Shown: positions 1 through 8,156 of the stretch, one piece after another
Position numbering within the stretch: position 1 is the stretch's first letter
Layout: every line of letters starts with the position of its first letter
Assembly: GCF_900091575.1 (NCBI RefSeq)
Contig: NZ_FMCR01000004.1
Location: 496,001-560,000 of the forward strand
DNA from: Micromonospora saelicesensis
GTDB taxonomy: Bacteria; Actinomycetota; Actinomycetes; Mycobacteriales; Micromonosporaceae
Reading direction: 5' to 3'
DNA length: 64,000 nt
Position numbers and translations under genes: made by a program
The notes under the pieces: generated by a model
What the model saw: only the letters and a program-made list of their open reading frames with translations
Database searches by the model: none
What the model was told of the DNA's origin: nothing

Positions 1-311
1 ACGCGGGGCTGACCGTCCGGGTACATGTCCGCCACCGACGGGGCGAAGACCAGATCGGCGCCCGCCCGCCGGCACACCTCCAGATCGGCGTCGAGGGTGC
101 GCGGGTAGCGGTCGAAGTCCTCGTTCGGTCCGAACTGCAGCGGGTTCACGAAGACCGTGACCAGCACGTGGTCGGCCTGTTCCCGGGCCGCGCGCAGCAG
201 CGTCTCGTGCCCGGAATGCAGTGCGCCCATGGTCATCACCACCCCGACCGTGCCCTTCAGCCCGGCCCGCGCCTCAGCCAACTCGGCGCGCGTGTGCACC
301 ACCTGGGTCAT
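1..311 (-). CDS. panC: pantoate--beta-alanine ligase, N-terminal part (cut by window edge)
   Basis: Pantothenate synthetase condenses pantoate with beta-alanine using ATP, the last step of pantothenate synthesis in the cytoplasm. About 103 N-terminal residues are present; the gene runs off the left edge. Visible family signatures are TMGALHSGHETLL, the ATP-binding HxGH motif, followed by VFVNPLQFGPNEDFDRYPR, which contains the pantoate-contacting Asn/Gln stretch. The ATG start overlaps the stop of the upstream DUF2520 gene by ATGA, so the two are probably translationally coupled. DUF2520-panC is also the order in M. tuberculosis (Rv3603c-Rv3602c, from memory). Confidence 0.95.
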   Translation of the reverse strand, partial: MTQVVHTRAELAEARAGLKGTVGVVMTMGALHSGHETLLRAAREQADHVLVTVFVNPLQFGPNEDFDRYPRTLDADLEVCRRAGADLVFAPSVADMYPDGQPR

Positions 312-1282
312 GCGGCCACCTCCCGACCGCTGTCGGCCAGCACGCCGAGCAGCGACTGTGCGTCCACCGGCCGTAGCCGGCCGGCGGCGATCGCCCGGTC
401 GGCGGTCCGCCGGGCCAACGCCAGGTACGCGGGGACGGACTCCGGTGCGGTGGCCGCCAACCGGGCCAGGTGCCGCTGCACGGTGCCCGCGTCGCCGCGG
501 GAGACCGGGCCGGTCAACGCGTCGTCGCCGAGCCGCAGCGCGTTCTCCAGGGCGGCCCGCAGCAGCGGGGCGAGCACCTTCTCCGGCCGGGACACCCCGG
601 CGTCCCGCAACCGGTCGGTCGCCTCGTTGACCAGGGTCACCAGGTGGTTCGCGCCGTGGGCCAGTGCGGCGTGGTAGAGCGGGCGGTCCGACTCGGCCAC
701 CCACTCGGGCACGCCACCGAGGTCGGCGACCAGCCGGGCAGCCAGCGGGCGCAACTCCGCCGGGGCGGTCACCCCGTACGAGATGCCATCCAGCCGGGCC
801 AGGTCGTCCGGCGTACCGGTGAAGGTCATCGCGGGGTGCAGTGCGAGCGGCCGGGCGCCGGCCGCGACGGCGGGCGCCAGCACGGCCAGGCCGTGGGCTC
901 CCGAGGTGTGCGCGACGATCTGGCCCGGATGCAGCGCGCCCCGCTCGGCGAGGTCAGTCACCACACCGGCCAGCCTGTCGTCCGGTACCGCGATCAGCAG
1001 CAGGTCGGCGGCGGCGTGGGCCACGGCGGCGACCGGGCGGCGGTGCACCTCGGGCAACAGCAGGGCGAGGCGGGCGCGGCTGGCTCCGGAGCTGCCGGAG
1101 ACGGCGACCACCCGGTGCCCGGCGGCGGCGAGCGCGGCGCCCAGCACGGCGCCGACCCGACCGGCGCCAACGACACCGACGGTGAGCAGACGGGAGGTGG
1201 CGCGGGCGCCGGGAACGGCGCTATCCCACGAGGCGGCGGGCCCGGATGGGCCGGCCGGACGCGGGCGCAACGGTGCGCTCAT
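308..1282 (-). CDS. Rossmann-fold DUF2520 protein (panC partner)
   Basis: The protein has about 324 residues from the ATG at 1282. The N-terminal half is a Rossmann domain with the dinucleotide motif VGVVGAGRVGAVLG near residue 35. The helical C-terminal half fits DUF2520, as in proteins that resemble ketopantoate reductase or pyrroline-5-carboxylate reductase. A pantothenate role is inferred only from its constant pairing with panC; the reaction is not established. Reading could extend to a start 96 bp further upstream, but that extra stretch (HACPGSVGRAHTCDR) does not look like protein of this family, so the shorter start is preferred. The stop overlaps the panC start. The 127 bp upstream hold a weak promoter-like TTGTCC/CATACT pair and nothing else obvious. 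Confidence 0.85.
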   Translation of the reverse strand: MSAPLRPRPAGPSGPAASWDSAVPGARATSRLLTVGVVGAGRVGAVLGAALAAAGHRVVAVSGSSGASRARLALLLPEVHRRPVAAVAHAAADLLLIAVPDDRLAGVVTDLAERGALHPGQIVAHTSGAHGLAVLAPAVAAGARPLALHPAMTFTGTPDDLARLDGISYGVTAPAELRPLAARLVADLGGVPEWVAESDRPLYHAALAHGANHLVTLVNEATDRLRDAGVSRPEKVLAPLLRAALENALRLGDDALTGPVSRGDAGTVQRHLARLAATAPESVPAYLALARRTADRAIAAGRLRPVDAQSLLGVLADSGREVAA

Positions 1283-1409
1283 GACGACGATCCAGTCCTC
1301 GAGAAGGGGTACCGGTCGATCGCAAGTATGCGCCCGGCCTACCGAACCCGGACAAGCATGTGTGAAAACCTTCACCACCGACGAGACGGCGCGTCCGAGT
1401 CGCCTGCGA

Positions 1410-1979
1410 TCAGGGCGTTTGGGCCGACGTGATGGCGCGCAGCTCGGCGGCCACCTCCGCGATCAGGTCGCTGAGCGGGGCGTCGCTGTCGGGCGCGACC
1501 CAGCGGGCGTACGCGACCCGGAAGACCGTGGCACCCGACTCGGTGGCCAGGGTGGCCGTGGTTTCGTCGAGGCCCCTGGCCCGCAGGGCGGCGGTGACCG
1601 CAGCCGCCAGTGAGCCGGTCTTGCGCAGTTCGCGCTCCTGTAGTTCCGGGCTGCTCTCGATGATGGACTGCCGCGCCCGGACCAGTTCGAGACGGTCCGC
1701 GAAGAGCTCCTCCGCCACCCGGCGGAAGGCGGCGACGACCGCCTCGAAGGGCCCGGCGTCGGATTCGGTCACCGCCCGGACCAGGACCTCCTCCACGCGC
1801 CCGCTGCCGCTGAAGAGCGCCTCACGCTTGTCCCCGAAGAGGCGGTAGAAGGTGCGTTTGTCGAGGCCGGCACGGGCGGCGATGTCGGCGACGGTGGTCT
1901 GTTCGAAGCCGCGCTCGCGGAACAACTCGAAGGCGGCCGCCTCCAGGCGGCCGCGCGCGTCCGGTTGCCAGCGGGCCAT
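1410..1979 (-). CDS. TetR-family transcriptional repressor
   Basis: This 189-residue protein has an N-terminal TetR helix-turn-helix (ARGRLEAAAFELFRERGFEQ then TVADIAARAGLDKRTFYRLF) and a variable helical C-terminal ligand domain. The ATG at 1979 begins MARWQPDARG, a typical TetR start; in-frame codons further upstream run through the operator boxes and are not used here. A -10-like TACCAT (complement of 1986-1991) sits 6 nt before the ATG, so the mRNA may be leaderless. It is divergent from an SDR gene, with three matching inverted-repeat boxes between them, so it probably represses both itself and the SDR gene. The ligand is unknown. Confidence 0.88.
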   Translation of the reverse strand: MARWQPDARGRLEAAAFELFRERGFEQTTVADIAARAGLDKRTFYRLFGDKREALFSGSGRVEEVLVRAVTESDAGPFEAVVAAFRRVAEELFADRLELVRARQSIIESSPELQERELRKTGSLAAAVTAALRARGLDETTATLATESGATVFRVAYARWVAPDSDAPLSDLIAEVAAELRAITSAQTP

Positions 1980-1995
1980 GCGGCGATGGTATCCG

Positions 1996-2075
1996 ACGTC
2001 ACACTGCGACATTAATTCCGTGAGCATGTCGCGGTGTGACATCACGCGAGGTACGGTGATGTCGCAAGGTGACAT
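1996..2075. promoter_or_regulatory. three operator-like boxes between tetR and the SDR gene
   Basis: Three 17-bp boxes share the pattern ATGTCGC-NRK-GTGACAT: 1996-2012 (read on the minus strand, ATGTCGCAGTGTGACGT), 2026-2042 (ATGTCGCGGTGTGACAT) and 2059-2075 (ATGTCGCAAGGTGACAT). Outer half-sites ATGTC/GACAT form an inverted repeat with a 7-bp centre. Box centres are 30 and 33 bp apart, close to three helical turns. Box 1 falls just upstream of the tetR -10 candidate, box 2 covers the expected -35 of the SDR promoter (-10 candidate TACGGT, 2052-2057), and box 3 covers its start region. This layout suits TetR autoregulation plus repression of the SDR gene. Confidence 0.72.
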
Positions 2076-2097
2076 CGACCCTCACGAAGGAATCACA

Positions 2098-3009
2098 ATG
2101 CGCGTATTCGTCACAGGCGCCTCCGGCCATCTCGGCTCCGCGGTGGTCCCGGACCTGCTCTCCGCCGGACACGAGGTCATCGGCCTCGCCCGTTCCGACA
2201 CGTCCGCCACCGCCATTGAGAAGCTCGGCGCTCAGGCACACCGCGGTGACCTGTCCGACCTCGACGTGCTCCGGGAAGAGGCGGCCGCATCCGACGGTGT
2301 GATCCACCTGGCGTTCCGCCACGACCTCATGGTCGACGGCGACCTGGCCGGCGCCGCCAAGGCCGACCTGGACGCCCTCACGGCACTCGCCGACGGTCTG
2401 GCCGGCTCCGGCAAGCCCCTGGTCGGCACCGGCGGGACGGCCATGCTCGTGATGGGCGGCATCGTCGGCCGCCCCGGCACCGAACACGACACCTTCCCCG
2501 GCGGCGGTTACCGGATCGACGCGGAGAACTTCGTGGCCGGCCTCGCCTCCCGCGGCGTGCGCTCCTCCATCGTCCGGCTCGCGCCCACAGTGCACAGCTC
2601 ACTCGACCACTACGGCTTCATCACCGCCATCATCGCCGCGGCCCGACGGAAGGGGTACGCCGCCTACGTCGGCGAGGGCACCAACCGGTGGCCTGCCGTC
2701 CACACGCTCGACGCGGCCGTGCTCTACCGACTCGCCCTCGAGAAGGCCCCCGCCGGTACGCGTCTGCACGGAGCCGCCGACGAAGGCGTCCCCTTCCAGC
2801 AGATCGCGGCAGCCATCGGCCACAACCTCGGCATCCCGGTCCGGAGCATCAGCCCCGCCGAGGCCGACGACCACTTCGGCTTTCTCGGCTCGTTCGCACA
2901 GATGGACAACCCGACGTCGTCCGCCATCACCCGCGAACTGCTGGGCTGGACCCCCACCCACCCCGGCCTGATCGCCGACCTGCACGAAGGGCACTACTTC
3001 CGGGCCTGA
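2098..3009 (+). CDS. NAD(P)-dependent SDR/epimerase-like oxidoreductase
   Basis: This 303-residue extended short-chain dehydrogenase/NAD-dependent epimerase-like protein starts MRVFVTGASGHLGSAVV, with the GxxGxxG nucleotide motif at residues 7-13. A later YRIDAEN segment and an atypical region around VGTGGTAMLVMGG replace a clear YxxxK, so catalysis may be atypical. It starts at ATG 2098 with GAAGGA (2086-2091) six bases upstream. It is divergent from the TetR gene and downstream of three operator boxes, so it is probably induced when the TetR ligand is present. The substrate is not predictable; similar SDRs are often annotated as nucleoside-diphosphate-sugar epimerases or quinone/aldehyde reductases. 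Confidence 0.85.
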   Translation: MRVFVTGASGHLGSAVVPDLLSAGHEVIGLARSDTSATAIEKLGAQAHRGDLSDLDVLREEAAASDGVIHLAFRHDLMVDGDLAGAAKADLDALTALADGLAGSGKPLVGTGGTAMLVMGGIVGRPGTEHDTFPGGGYRIDAENFVAGLASRGVRSSIVRLAPTVHSSLDHYGFITAIIAAARRKGYAAYVGEGTNRWPAVHTLDAAVLYRLALEKAPAGTRLHGAADEGVPFQQIAAAIGHNLGIPVRSISPAEADDHFGFLGSFAQMDNPTSSAITRELLGWTPTHPGLIADLHEGHYFRA

Positions 3010-3074
3010 ACCACGAACGGCGGCCCTGACCGTAGGGTCGGCACGGTGACCCACGCGCAACGCGGAATGCACTG

Positions 3075-4133
3075 ATGCCGATCCTGTGGCAGGACGCGAT
3101 GGCCAGCGCCCTCTACGGGCCGGGCGGCTTCTTCGTCGCCGACACCGGGCCGGCCGACCACTTCCGCACCAGCGTGCACGCCTCTCCGGGCTTCGCCACC
3201 GCCCTGCTGCGCCTGATCTCAGAGGTGGACTCGACCCTCGGCCACCCTGACCGGTTCGACGTGGTCGACGTGGGCGCGGGGCGGGGGGAGTTGCTGAGGG
3301 CTCTCGCCGGGCTGGCGGTGGGGGTTTCCGCGCGTCGGTCGCCGGACGAGCCGTCGTTGGTCGCCGCCCGTCCGTCGCTCGCGGAACGAATCCGCTTCAC
3401 AGCAGTCGAGTACGCCGACCGCCCCGAGAACCTGCCCGAAGAGATCAACTGGACGTCCGAGATCCCCGCCGGAATCACCGGAGTGCTGCTGGCCACCGAG
3501 TGGCTTGACAACGTCCCGCTGGACATCGCGGTGCACACCGAAGACGGCTGGCGATATGCGCTTGTCGACCCCGATACCGGTGCCGAATCAGTCGGTGAGC
3601 CGGTCAGCCCCGATGATCTCGACTGGCTCACCAACTGGTGGCCCCGCCCCGAAACCCCTCACAACAACCACAGCCGAGCCGAGATCGGACGGACCAGAGA
3701 CGAAGCCTGGGCACAAGCGGTGGGGAAGATCAGCCAAGGCCTCGCAGTAGCCGTCGACTACGGGCACCTGCGGGGAACCAGGCCGGTCGACGGGACGTTG
3801 ACCGGGTACCGGGGTGGGCGGCAGGTGCCTCCGGTGCCCGACGGGTCGAGTGATGTGACAGCGCACGTGGCCATGGACTCGGTCGCCTCCGCTGGTGCGG
3901 CGGTCGCCCGGTGCGCGTACTCCCTGGTCTTGCAGCGGGAGGCGCTGCGGGCGCTCGGGGCCGACGGCGGGCGACCACCGCTCAGCCTGGCCGGCACCGA
4001 CCCGGTCGGCTACGTGCGGGCGCTGGCCGCCGCGTCGGCGGTGGCCGAGCTGACCGACCCGGCCGGGCTCGGCGGGCACTGGTGGTTGCGCCAGCCGGTC
4101 GGCATCCCGCTCGGGCCGGTCGTGGCACGATGA
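3075..4133 (+). CDS. MidA/NDUFAF7-like SAM-dependent methyltransferase
   Basis: This 352-residue protein of the SAM-dependent methyltransferase 28 (DUF185/MidA) family has the N-terminal signature MASALYGPGGFFV, the SAM loop VVDVGAGRGELLRAL (residues ~57-71) and the family motif LLATEWLDNVPLD (~139-151). Human NDUFAF7, the best-studied member, methylates an arginine of the complex I 49-kDa subunit (NuoD homologue). Here the stop codon overlaps the start of a nuoD-like gene (ATGA at 4130-4133), which strongly suggests a methyltransferase-substrate pair. No clear Shine-Dalgarno precedes ATG 3075; a GTG at 3046 is excluded by an in-frame stop. Confidence 0.85.
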   Translation: MPILWQDAMASALYGPGGFFVADTGPADHFRTSVHASPGFATALLRLISEVDSTLGHPDRFDVVDVGAGRGELLRALAGLAVGVSARRSPDEPSLVAARPSLAERIRFTAVEYADRPENLPEEINWTSEIPAGITGVLLATEWLDNVPLDIAVHTEDGWRYALVDPDTGAESVGEPVSPDDLDWLTNWWPRPETPHNNHSRAEIGRTRDEAWAQAVGKISQGLAVAVDYGHLRGTRPVDGTLTGYRGGRQVPPVPDGSSDVTAHVAMDSVASAGAAVARCAYSLVLQREALRALGADGGRPPLSLAGTDPVGYVRALAAASAVAELTDPAGLGGHWWLRQPVGIPLGPVVAR

Positions 4134-5317
4134 CGGGCATGACCACCGACGCCGGGGACCTCCGTGAACTGACCGTCGGCACCGGGGCCGGGCTGATCGC
4201 CGGCACCGGTGATCAGCAGCTCGGCACCGACATGGTGCTGAACATCGGCCCACAGCACCCCTCCACCCACGGTGTGCTGCGGTTGAAGCTGGTGCTCGAC
4301 GGCGAGCGGGTTGTCGCCTGCGAACCGATCGTCGGCTACATGCACCGGGGCGCGGAGAAGCTCTTCGAGGTGCGTGACTACCGGCAGATCATCGTGCTGG
4401 CCAACCGGCACGACTGGCTCTCCGCGTTCTCCAACGAGCTGGGCGTGGTGCTCGCTGTGGAACGCCTGATGGGCATGGAGGTGCCGGAGCGGGCCACCTG
4501 GCTGCGGATGGCCCTCGCGGAGCTGAACCGGGTGCTCAACCACCTGATGTTCCTCGGCTCGTACCCGTTGGAGATCGGGGCGATCACGCCGATCTTCTAC
4601 GCCTTCCGGGAACGCGAGACCATCCAGGCGGTGATGGAGGAGGTCTCCGGCGGCCGGATCCACTACATGTTCAACCGGGTCGGTGGCCTCAAGGAAGAGG
4701 TGCCGTACGGGTGGACCGGGCGGGCCCGCGCGGCGATCGGCGAGGTACGCCGCCGGTTGCCCGACCTGGACCACCTGATCCGTCGTAACGAGATCTTCCT
4801 GGCCCGCACCGTCGGCGTGGGCGTGCTGTCCGCCGCGGACGCCGCCGCGTTCGGCGCGTCCGGCCCGGTGGCCCGGGCCTCGGGGCTCGACCTGGACCTG
4901 CGCCGCGACGACCCCTACCTGGCCTACGACGAGCTGGACGTTCCGGTGGTCACCAAGACCGCCGGCGACTGCCACGCCCGTTTCGAGGTGCTGCTCGACC
5001 AGGTGTACGCGTCACTGGACCTTGCCGAGCAGTGCCTCGACCGGGTGGACCGGCTGACCGGGCCGATCAACACCCGGCTGCCGAAGGTGCTCAAGGCGCC
5101 GGAGGGGCACACGTACGCCTGGACGGAGAACCCGCTCGGCATCAACGGCTACTACCTGGTGTCCCGGGGCGAGAAGACGCCGTGGCGGTTGAAGCTGCGC
5201 ACCGCCTCGTACGCGAACGTGCAGGCGTTGGCCACCCTGCTCCCCGGGTGTCTGGTCCCTGATCTGATCGCGATCCTCGGCTCGATGTTCTTCGTGGTCG
5301 GCGACATCGACAAGTGA
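4130..5317 (+). CDS. NADH-quinone oxidoreductase subunit D-like protein (orphan NuoD)
   Basis: This 395-residue homologue of the complex I 49-kDa subunit has LNIGPQHPSTHGVLRL (residues ~37-52), VGYMHRGAEKLFEVRDY (~68-84), NRHDWLSAFSNELG and a C-terminal ILGSMFFVVGDIDK with the quinone-site aspartate. Arg73 in HRGAEKL aligns with the arginine that human NDUFAF7 dimethylates in NDUFS2. No other nuo genes are in the window, so this is a stand-alone copy; a full nuo operon would be expected elsewhere in the genome. It is slightly shorter than operon-encoded actinobacterial NuoD (about 430-440). It is coupled to the methyltransferase by an ATGA overlap; ATG 4139 is an alternative start. Confidence 0.88.
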   Translation: MTGMTTDAGDLRELTVGTGAGLIAGTGDQQLGTDMVLNIGPQHPSTHGVLRLKLVLDGERVVACEPIVGYMHRGAEKLFEVRDYRQIIVLANRHDWLSAFSNELGVVLAVERLMGMEVPERATWLRMALAELNRVLNHLMFLGSYPLEIGAITPIFYAFRERETIQAVMEEVSGGRIHYMFNRVGGLKEEVPYGWTGRARAAIGEVRRRLPDLDHLIRRNEIFLARTVGVGVLSAADAAAFGASGPVARASGLDLDLRRDDPYLAYDELDVPVVTKTAGDCHARFEVLLDQVYASLDLAEQCLDRVDRLTGPINTRLPKVLKAPEGHTYAWTENPLGINGYYLVSRGEKTPWRLKLRTASYANVQALATLLPGCLVPDLIAILGSMFFVVGDIDK

Positions 5318-5335
5318 CCCGAGCCGCCTGACCGG

Positions 5336-7042
5336 TCACCGCCAGCGGTCGGTGGGTGGCGCGCCGCCGGCACGCGGTACGTCGTCCTGCGGCGGGTAGC
5401 CGTAGCGCTCGTCGACCCGTCGCCGGCCGGTCCGTTCCGGCTCGGGTTCCGCCTGGTGGCCGCGTTGGCGCGGTGGACGCCACTCGTCCGGCACCGGCAC
5501 ACCGCCCACCGGCAGCGCGGGCCTTCCCGGCTCGGCCCGCCAACCACCGTCGTGGCGGCGCGGTTCTTCATACCGGCCGGCGTCCTCGTAGCGGGCGGCG
5601 TCCTCGTAGCGGGCGGCGTCCTCGTAGCGGCGCGGTTCTTCATACCGACCGGCGTCTTCGTAGCGGCCGGCGTCCTCGTAGCGGGGCGGCTCCTCGTAGC
5701 GGGCGGCGTCCTCGTGACGGCGCGGCTCCTCGTGGCGGACGGCGGCCCAGCGGTCGGCCACCCGGTACTCGGTGCCGGTGGCGTCGGCGTGCACCTCGGC
5801 CCGACGTTCGCCGACCCGCACCTCGCGACCGTTCTCGTCGTCGCGGACGGCGGCCCACCGGTCACCGGCCCGCAGCTGCGACCAGTACTCGCCGGTGTCG
5901 TCGGCCCGCAGCGGCGGGCCGGCCTGCGGTGCCGGGGCGCCCGCCCGGTCGCGCTGCTCCGACCAGCCCCGATCGTCCGGGCTGTCCCAGGATTCCGCCG
6001 CCGGCCTCTCCGGGGTGCGGTGTGACCGGGCCGCCGGGGCGGGTTCGTCGGGCTGGGCGTACGCGTCGCGCCGATCCGTCCACTCCGGTTCGTCGCGGCG
6101 GCCTGTCCAACCCGGCTCGTCGCCGTACCCGGCCCTGGGGTGCGGCTCCGGCTCGCTCCTCGCCCGGCCGGACGGGCGAGGGGGCTGATCGGCGTCGCCG
6201 CCCCGGGTCCACTCCTGCGCCGGTGGGGTCCACTGACCGGCGTACCCACCGCCGTAGCGCCCCGCCGGCTCGGGCGGGCCGCCGTCCACCACTGTGTGCC
6301 GGGTGGTGACGTGCACGGTCTCGGTGTGTCGGACCACGCCACCCGGCCGGTGCGCCGCCTCGGGGCGGTCGTGCTCCCGGGGGCGAGCTGAGCCGTACGC
6401 GGTGGCGGCCGGCCGTTCCCCGCCGTACATCCCGGCGGTGGCCGGCGGTTCGGGGGCCTCCCGGGCGTACGCCGGCTCGTCGTCGTCCGGGTGCTCGGGG
6501 CGCCGCCACCGGGGCGTGTCGTCGGGGCCGGACACCCGGGCACGGCCGGCCGGCCCGTCGCCCCGGTTACGGGCCACCGGCGTGTCGTCCACCGGCGGCT
6601 CGGCGGCAGCCACCCGCGCCCGTCCGGCGCCTGCCGGCTCGACGGCGGGGGCGGCACCGGCGAGGGCAGCACCGCTGGCGTCGAGACGACGCCGCACCGC
6701 GGCGATCCCCTCCTGGGCCCGTTGCGCCTGATCGAGCGCCTGGTTGCCGCGCTGGGCGGCGGCCACGATCTCGCTGCGCAACTCCCGACGCAGCTCCTCG
6801 ATCTCGTCCAGCAACTCGTCGGTCCGCGCCGAGGCGCCCTCGCCGTCGGGCCGCAACGCGATGGAGAGGCCGATCAGCACCACCGCGAGGATGGCGAGCA
6901 CCGCGGCGAAACGCAGCGGTCCATTGCCGTCGGCCACCAGCAGGATCAGCGCCGCCACCGGCGCGAGAGCGACGCCCGCCCAGAAGAGCATGGTCAGCAG
7001 TGGGGGTTGACGCCGGACGTCAGAGGTGGCCGGGGCTGGCAT
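5336..7042 (-). CDS. two-TM coiled-coil protein with Arg/Tyr/Glu repeat tail
   Basis: This unrecognised 568-residue protein starts at ATG 7042. It has two adjacent membrane segments (residues ~16-38 and ~43-60), a charged coiled coil (~72-125, DELLDEIEELRRELRSEI) and a very long disordered cytoplasmic-type tail rich in Pro, Arg, Glu, Gly and Ala. The tail contains ten tandem 6-residue units of the type R[YH]E[ED][AP][AGPR], encoded by the 18-bp repeats at 5558-5737. It ends 18 bp from the convergent nuoD-like gene. The architecture suggests a scaffold at the membrane, but no function can be assigned. A hairpin at 7100-7130 separates it from the upstream transporter gene. Confidence 0.7.
   Translation of the reverse strand: MPAPATSDVRRQPPLLTMLFWAGVALAPVAALILLVADGNGPLRFAAVLAILAVVLIGLSIALRPDGEGASARTDELLDEIEELRRELRSEIVAAAQRGNQALDQAQRAQEGIAAVRRRLDASGAALAGAAPAVEPAGAGRARVAAAEPPVDDTPVARNRGDGPAGRARVSGPDDTPRWRRPEHPDDDEPAYAREAPEPPATAGMYGGERPAATAYGSARPREHDRPEAAHRPGGVVRHTETVHVTTRHTVVDGGPPEPAGRYGGGYAGQWTPPAQEWTRGGDADQPPRPSGRARSEPEPHPRAGYGDEPGWTGRRDEPEWTDRRDAYAQPDEPAPAARSHRTPERPAAESWDSPDDRGWSEQRDRAGAPAPQAGPPLRADDTGEYWSQLRAGDRWAAVRDDENGREVRVGERRAEVHADATGTEYRVADRWAAVRHEEPRRHEDAARYEEPPRYEDAGRYEDAGRYEEPRRYEDAARYEDAARYEDAGRYEEPRRHDGGWRAEPGRPALPVGGVPVPDEWRPPRQRGHQAEPEPERTGRRRVDERYGYPPQDDVPRAGGAPPTDRWR
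5558..5737 (-). repeat. ten tandem 18-bp units inside a coding sequence
   Basis: Ten consecutive 18-bp units encode, in gene direction, RHEEPR, RHEDAA, RYEEPP, RYEDAG, RYEDAG, RYEEPR, RYEDAA, RYEDAA, RYEDAG and RYEEPR. Units are nearly identical at DNA level (core CGCTACGAGGACGC), so recent slippage expansion is likely and copy number may vary between strains. The frame is kept throughout. Confidence 0.9.
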
Positions 7043-7099
7043 GGCTGTGCAGCCTACCCACGTTGTCCACCGGAGGGAACGGGGTCCCCGGGACGCGCG

Positions 7100-7130
7100 G
7101 ACGCCCCCGCCCGGTCGGGGCGGGGGCGTC
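7100..7130 (-). terminator. hairpin terminator after the binding-protein gene
   Basis: A perfect 13-bp stem GACGCCCCCGCCC (7100-7112) and GGGCGGGGGCGTC (7118-7130) has a 5-nt loop. It begins 22 bp past the stop of the osmoprotectant binding protein. There is no T-run, as is usual for actinobacterial terminators. Confidence 0.75.
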
Positions 7131-7151
7131 CTCAGCACGTGCGGAAAGGGC

Positions 7152-8156
7152 TCAGCTGGTGGCGAAGGCACCATCCGAGGAGAAGATCAGGCCCACGCTG
7201 ATCGAGCCGTCACGCAGCCCGCTCTTGGTCAGCGGTCCACCCTGGTCCAGCGAGGAGAACTTGCCGACCGACAGCCCGTAGGTCTTCTCCAGGCCCGGCT
7301 TGCAGAATGGACGCTGCTCGCACTCCGGCGGGCCACCCAGCACGGTCGCGCTGCCGGAGCACTTCGCCGCCAACTCGGAGAGGGTGCGCACGCCGTACTT
7401 GTCGGCGAAGGCCTGGGTCACCGCGAAGGCGTTCTGGTCCTGTGCGGCGGCCGGGGTGCCGAAGGTGAGGCCGGCCTTGTCGCCCTCGGCCTTGAGCGCG
7501 GTCACCGTCGTGTTGATGTCCGGCGAGGAGACCGGCTGGGCGTTCTGGCCGTTGGCCTTGGTGTTGAGGAACTCGGCCATGGTCGCCGCGTACTCCGGGA
7601 CGACCTGGATCTCGCCCTTCTCCAGGGCCGGCGCGTAGAGCTCCCGGTTGCCGATCTGCTGCACCTTGACCTGGTAGCCGGCGGCGGTGAGCGCGATCCG
7701 GTACAGCTCGCCCAGGATCTGGCTCTCGGCGAAGTTGCCGGCACCCACCGTGATGTCGCCGCCCGGGCCCTTGGCGATGCCCGCGGTGAGGTTGTTCGCG
7801 CTGGCGAACTCCTCGGCCGCCACCTTGGGGGTCTTGCGGTCCTCGTTGACGGCCTTGTTGAGCTGGATCAACTTCGGGGTGTCGAGCGCGGCGGAGACCT
7901 TGTCCAGTGCGGCGATCAGCTGCGGGTTGGCCGCCTTGCTGTTGACCGCGGGAATGACGTTGTCGGAGTTCTGGAGCTTCTTGTCGTCCTGCAGAGCGAT
8001 GAGCTGCTGGCCGGCGACCGGGGCGCACCCGGCGCCGGAGGCGCTCGTCTGGGGTGCGTCGGTGCCGGACGAGCCGGCGTCACCGCAGCCGGTGAGGAGT
8101 GCCGCCCCGGCGACGGCGCTGACCGCCCCGATCGCCAGACGTGTACGTGCGCGCAT
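7152..8156 (-). CDS. osmoprotectant ABC transporter binding lipoprotein (OpuAC-type), circularly permuted
   Basis: This 334-residue lipoprotein has a signal ending LLTGC (Cys24). It belongs to the OpuAC/ProX glycine betaine/choline/carnitine-binding family, but its segment order is rotated. Residues ~50-125 (QLIALQDDKK, then VIPAVNSKAANPQL and LDTPKLIQLN) match the usual C-terminal end of the family. Residues ~135 onward (ITVGAGNFAESQILGELY) match the usual mature N-terminus, and the protein stops at VGLIFSSDGAF, where normal members continue into the V-L-E-D-D-K segment. It should capture quaternary amines outside the membrane and hand them to the two permeases upstream. Start ATG 8156 has a GGAAGG ribosome site; a 200-bp gap to the permease gene may hold its own promoter. 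Confidence 0.85.
   Translation of the reverse strand: MRARTRLAIGAVSAVAGAALLTGCGDAGSSGTDAPQTSASGAGCAPVAGQQLIALQDDKKLQNSDNVIPAVNSKAANPQLIAALDKVSAALDTPKLIQLNKAVNEDRKTPKVAAEEFASANNLTAGIAKGPGGDITVGAGNFAESQILGELYRIALTAAGYQVKVQQIGNRELYAPALEKGEIQVVPEYAATMAEFLNTKANGQNAQPVSSPDINTTVTALKAEGDKAGLTFGTPAAAQDQNAFAVTQAFADKYGVRTLSELAAKCSGSATVLGGPPECEQRPFCKPGLEKTYGLSVGKFSSLDQGGPLTKSGLRDGSISVGLIFSSDGAFATS

Noticed and set aside
5558..5737. Possible CRISPR-like array
   Set aside because: Units are contiguous, keep the reading frame and have no unique spacers; they are coding tandem repeats.
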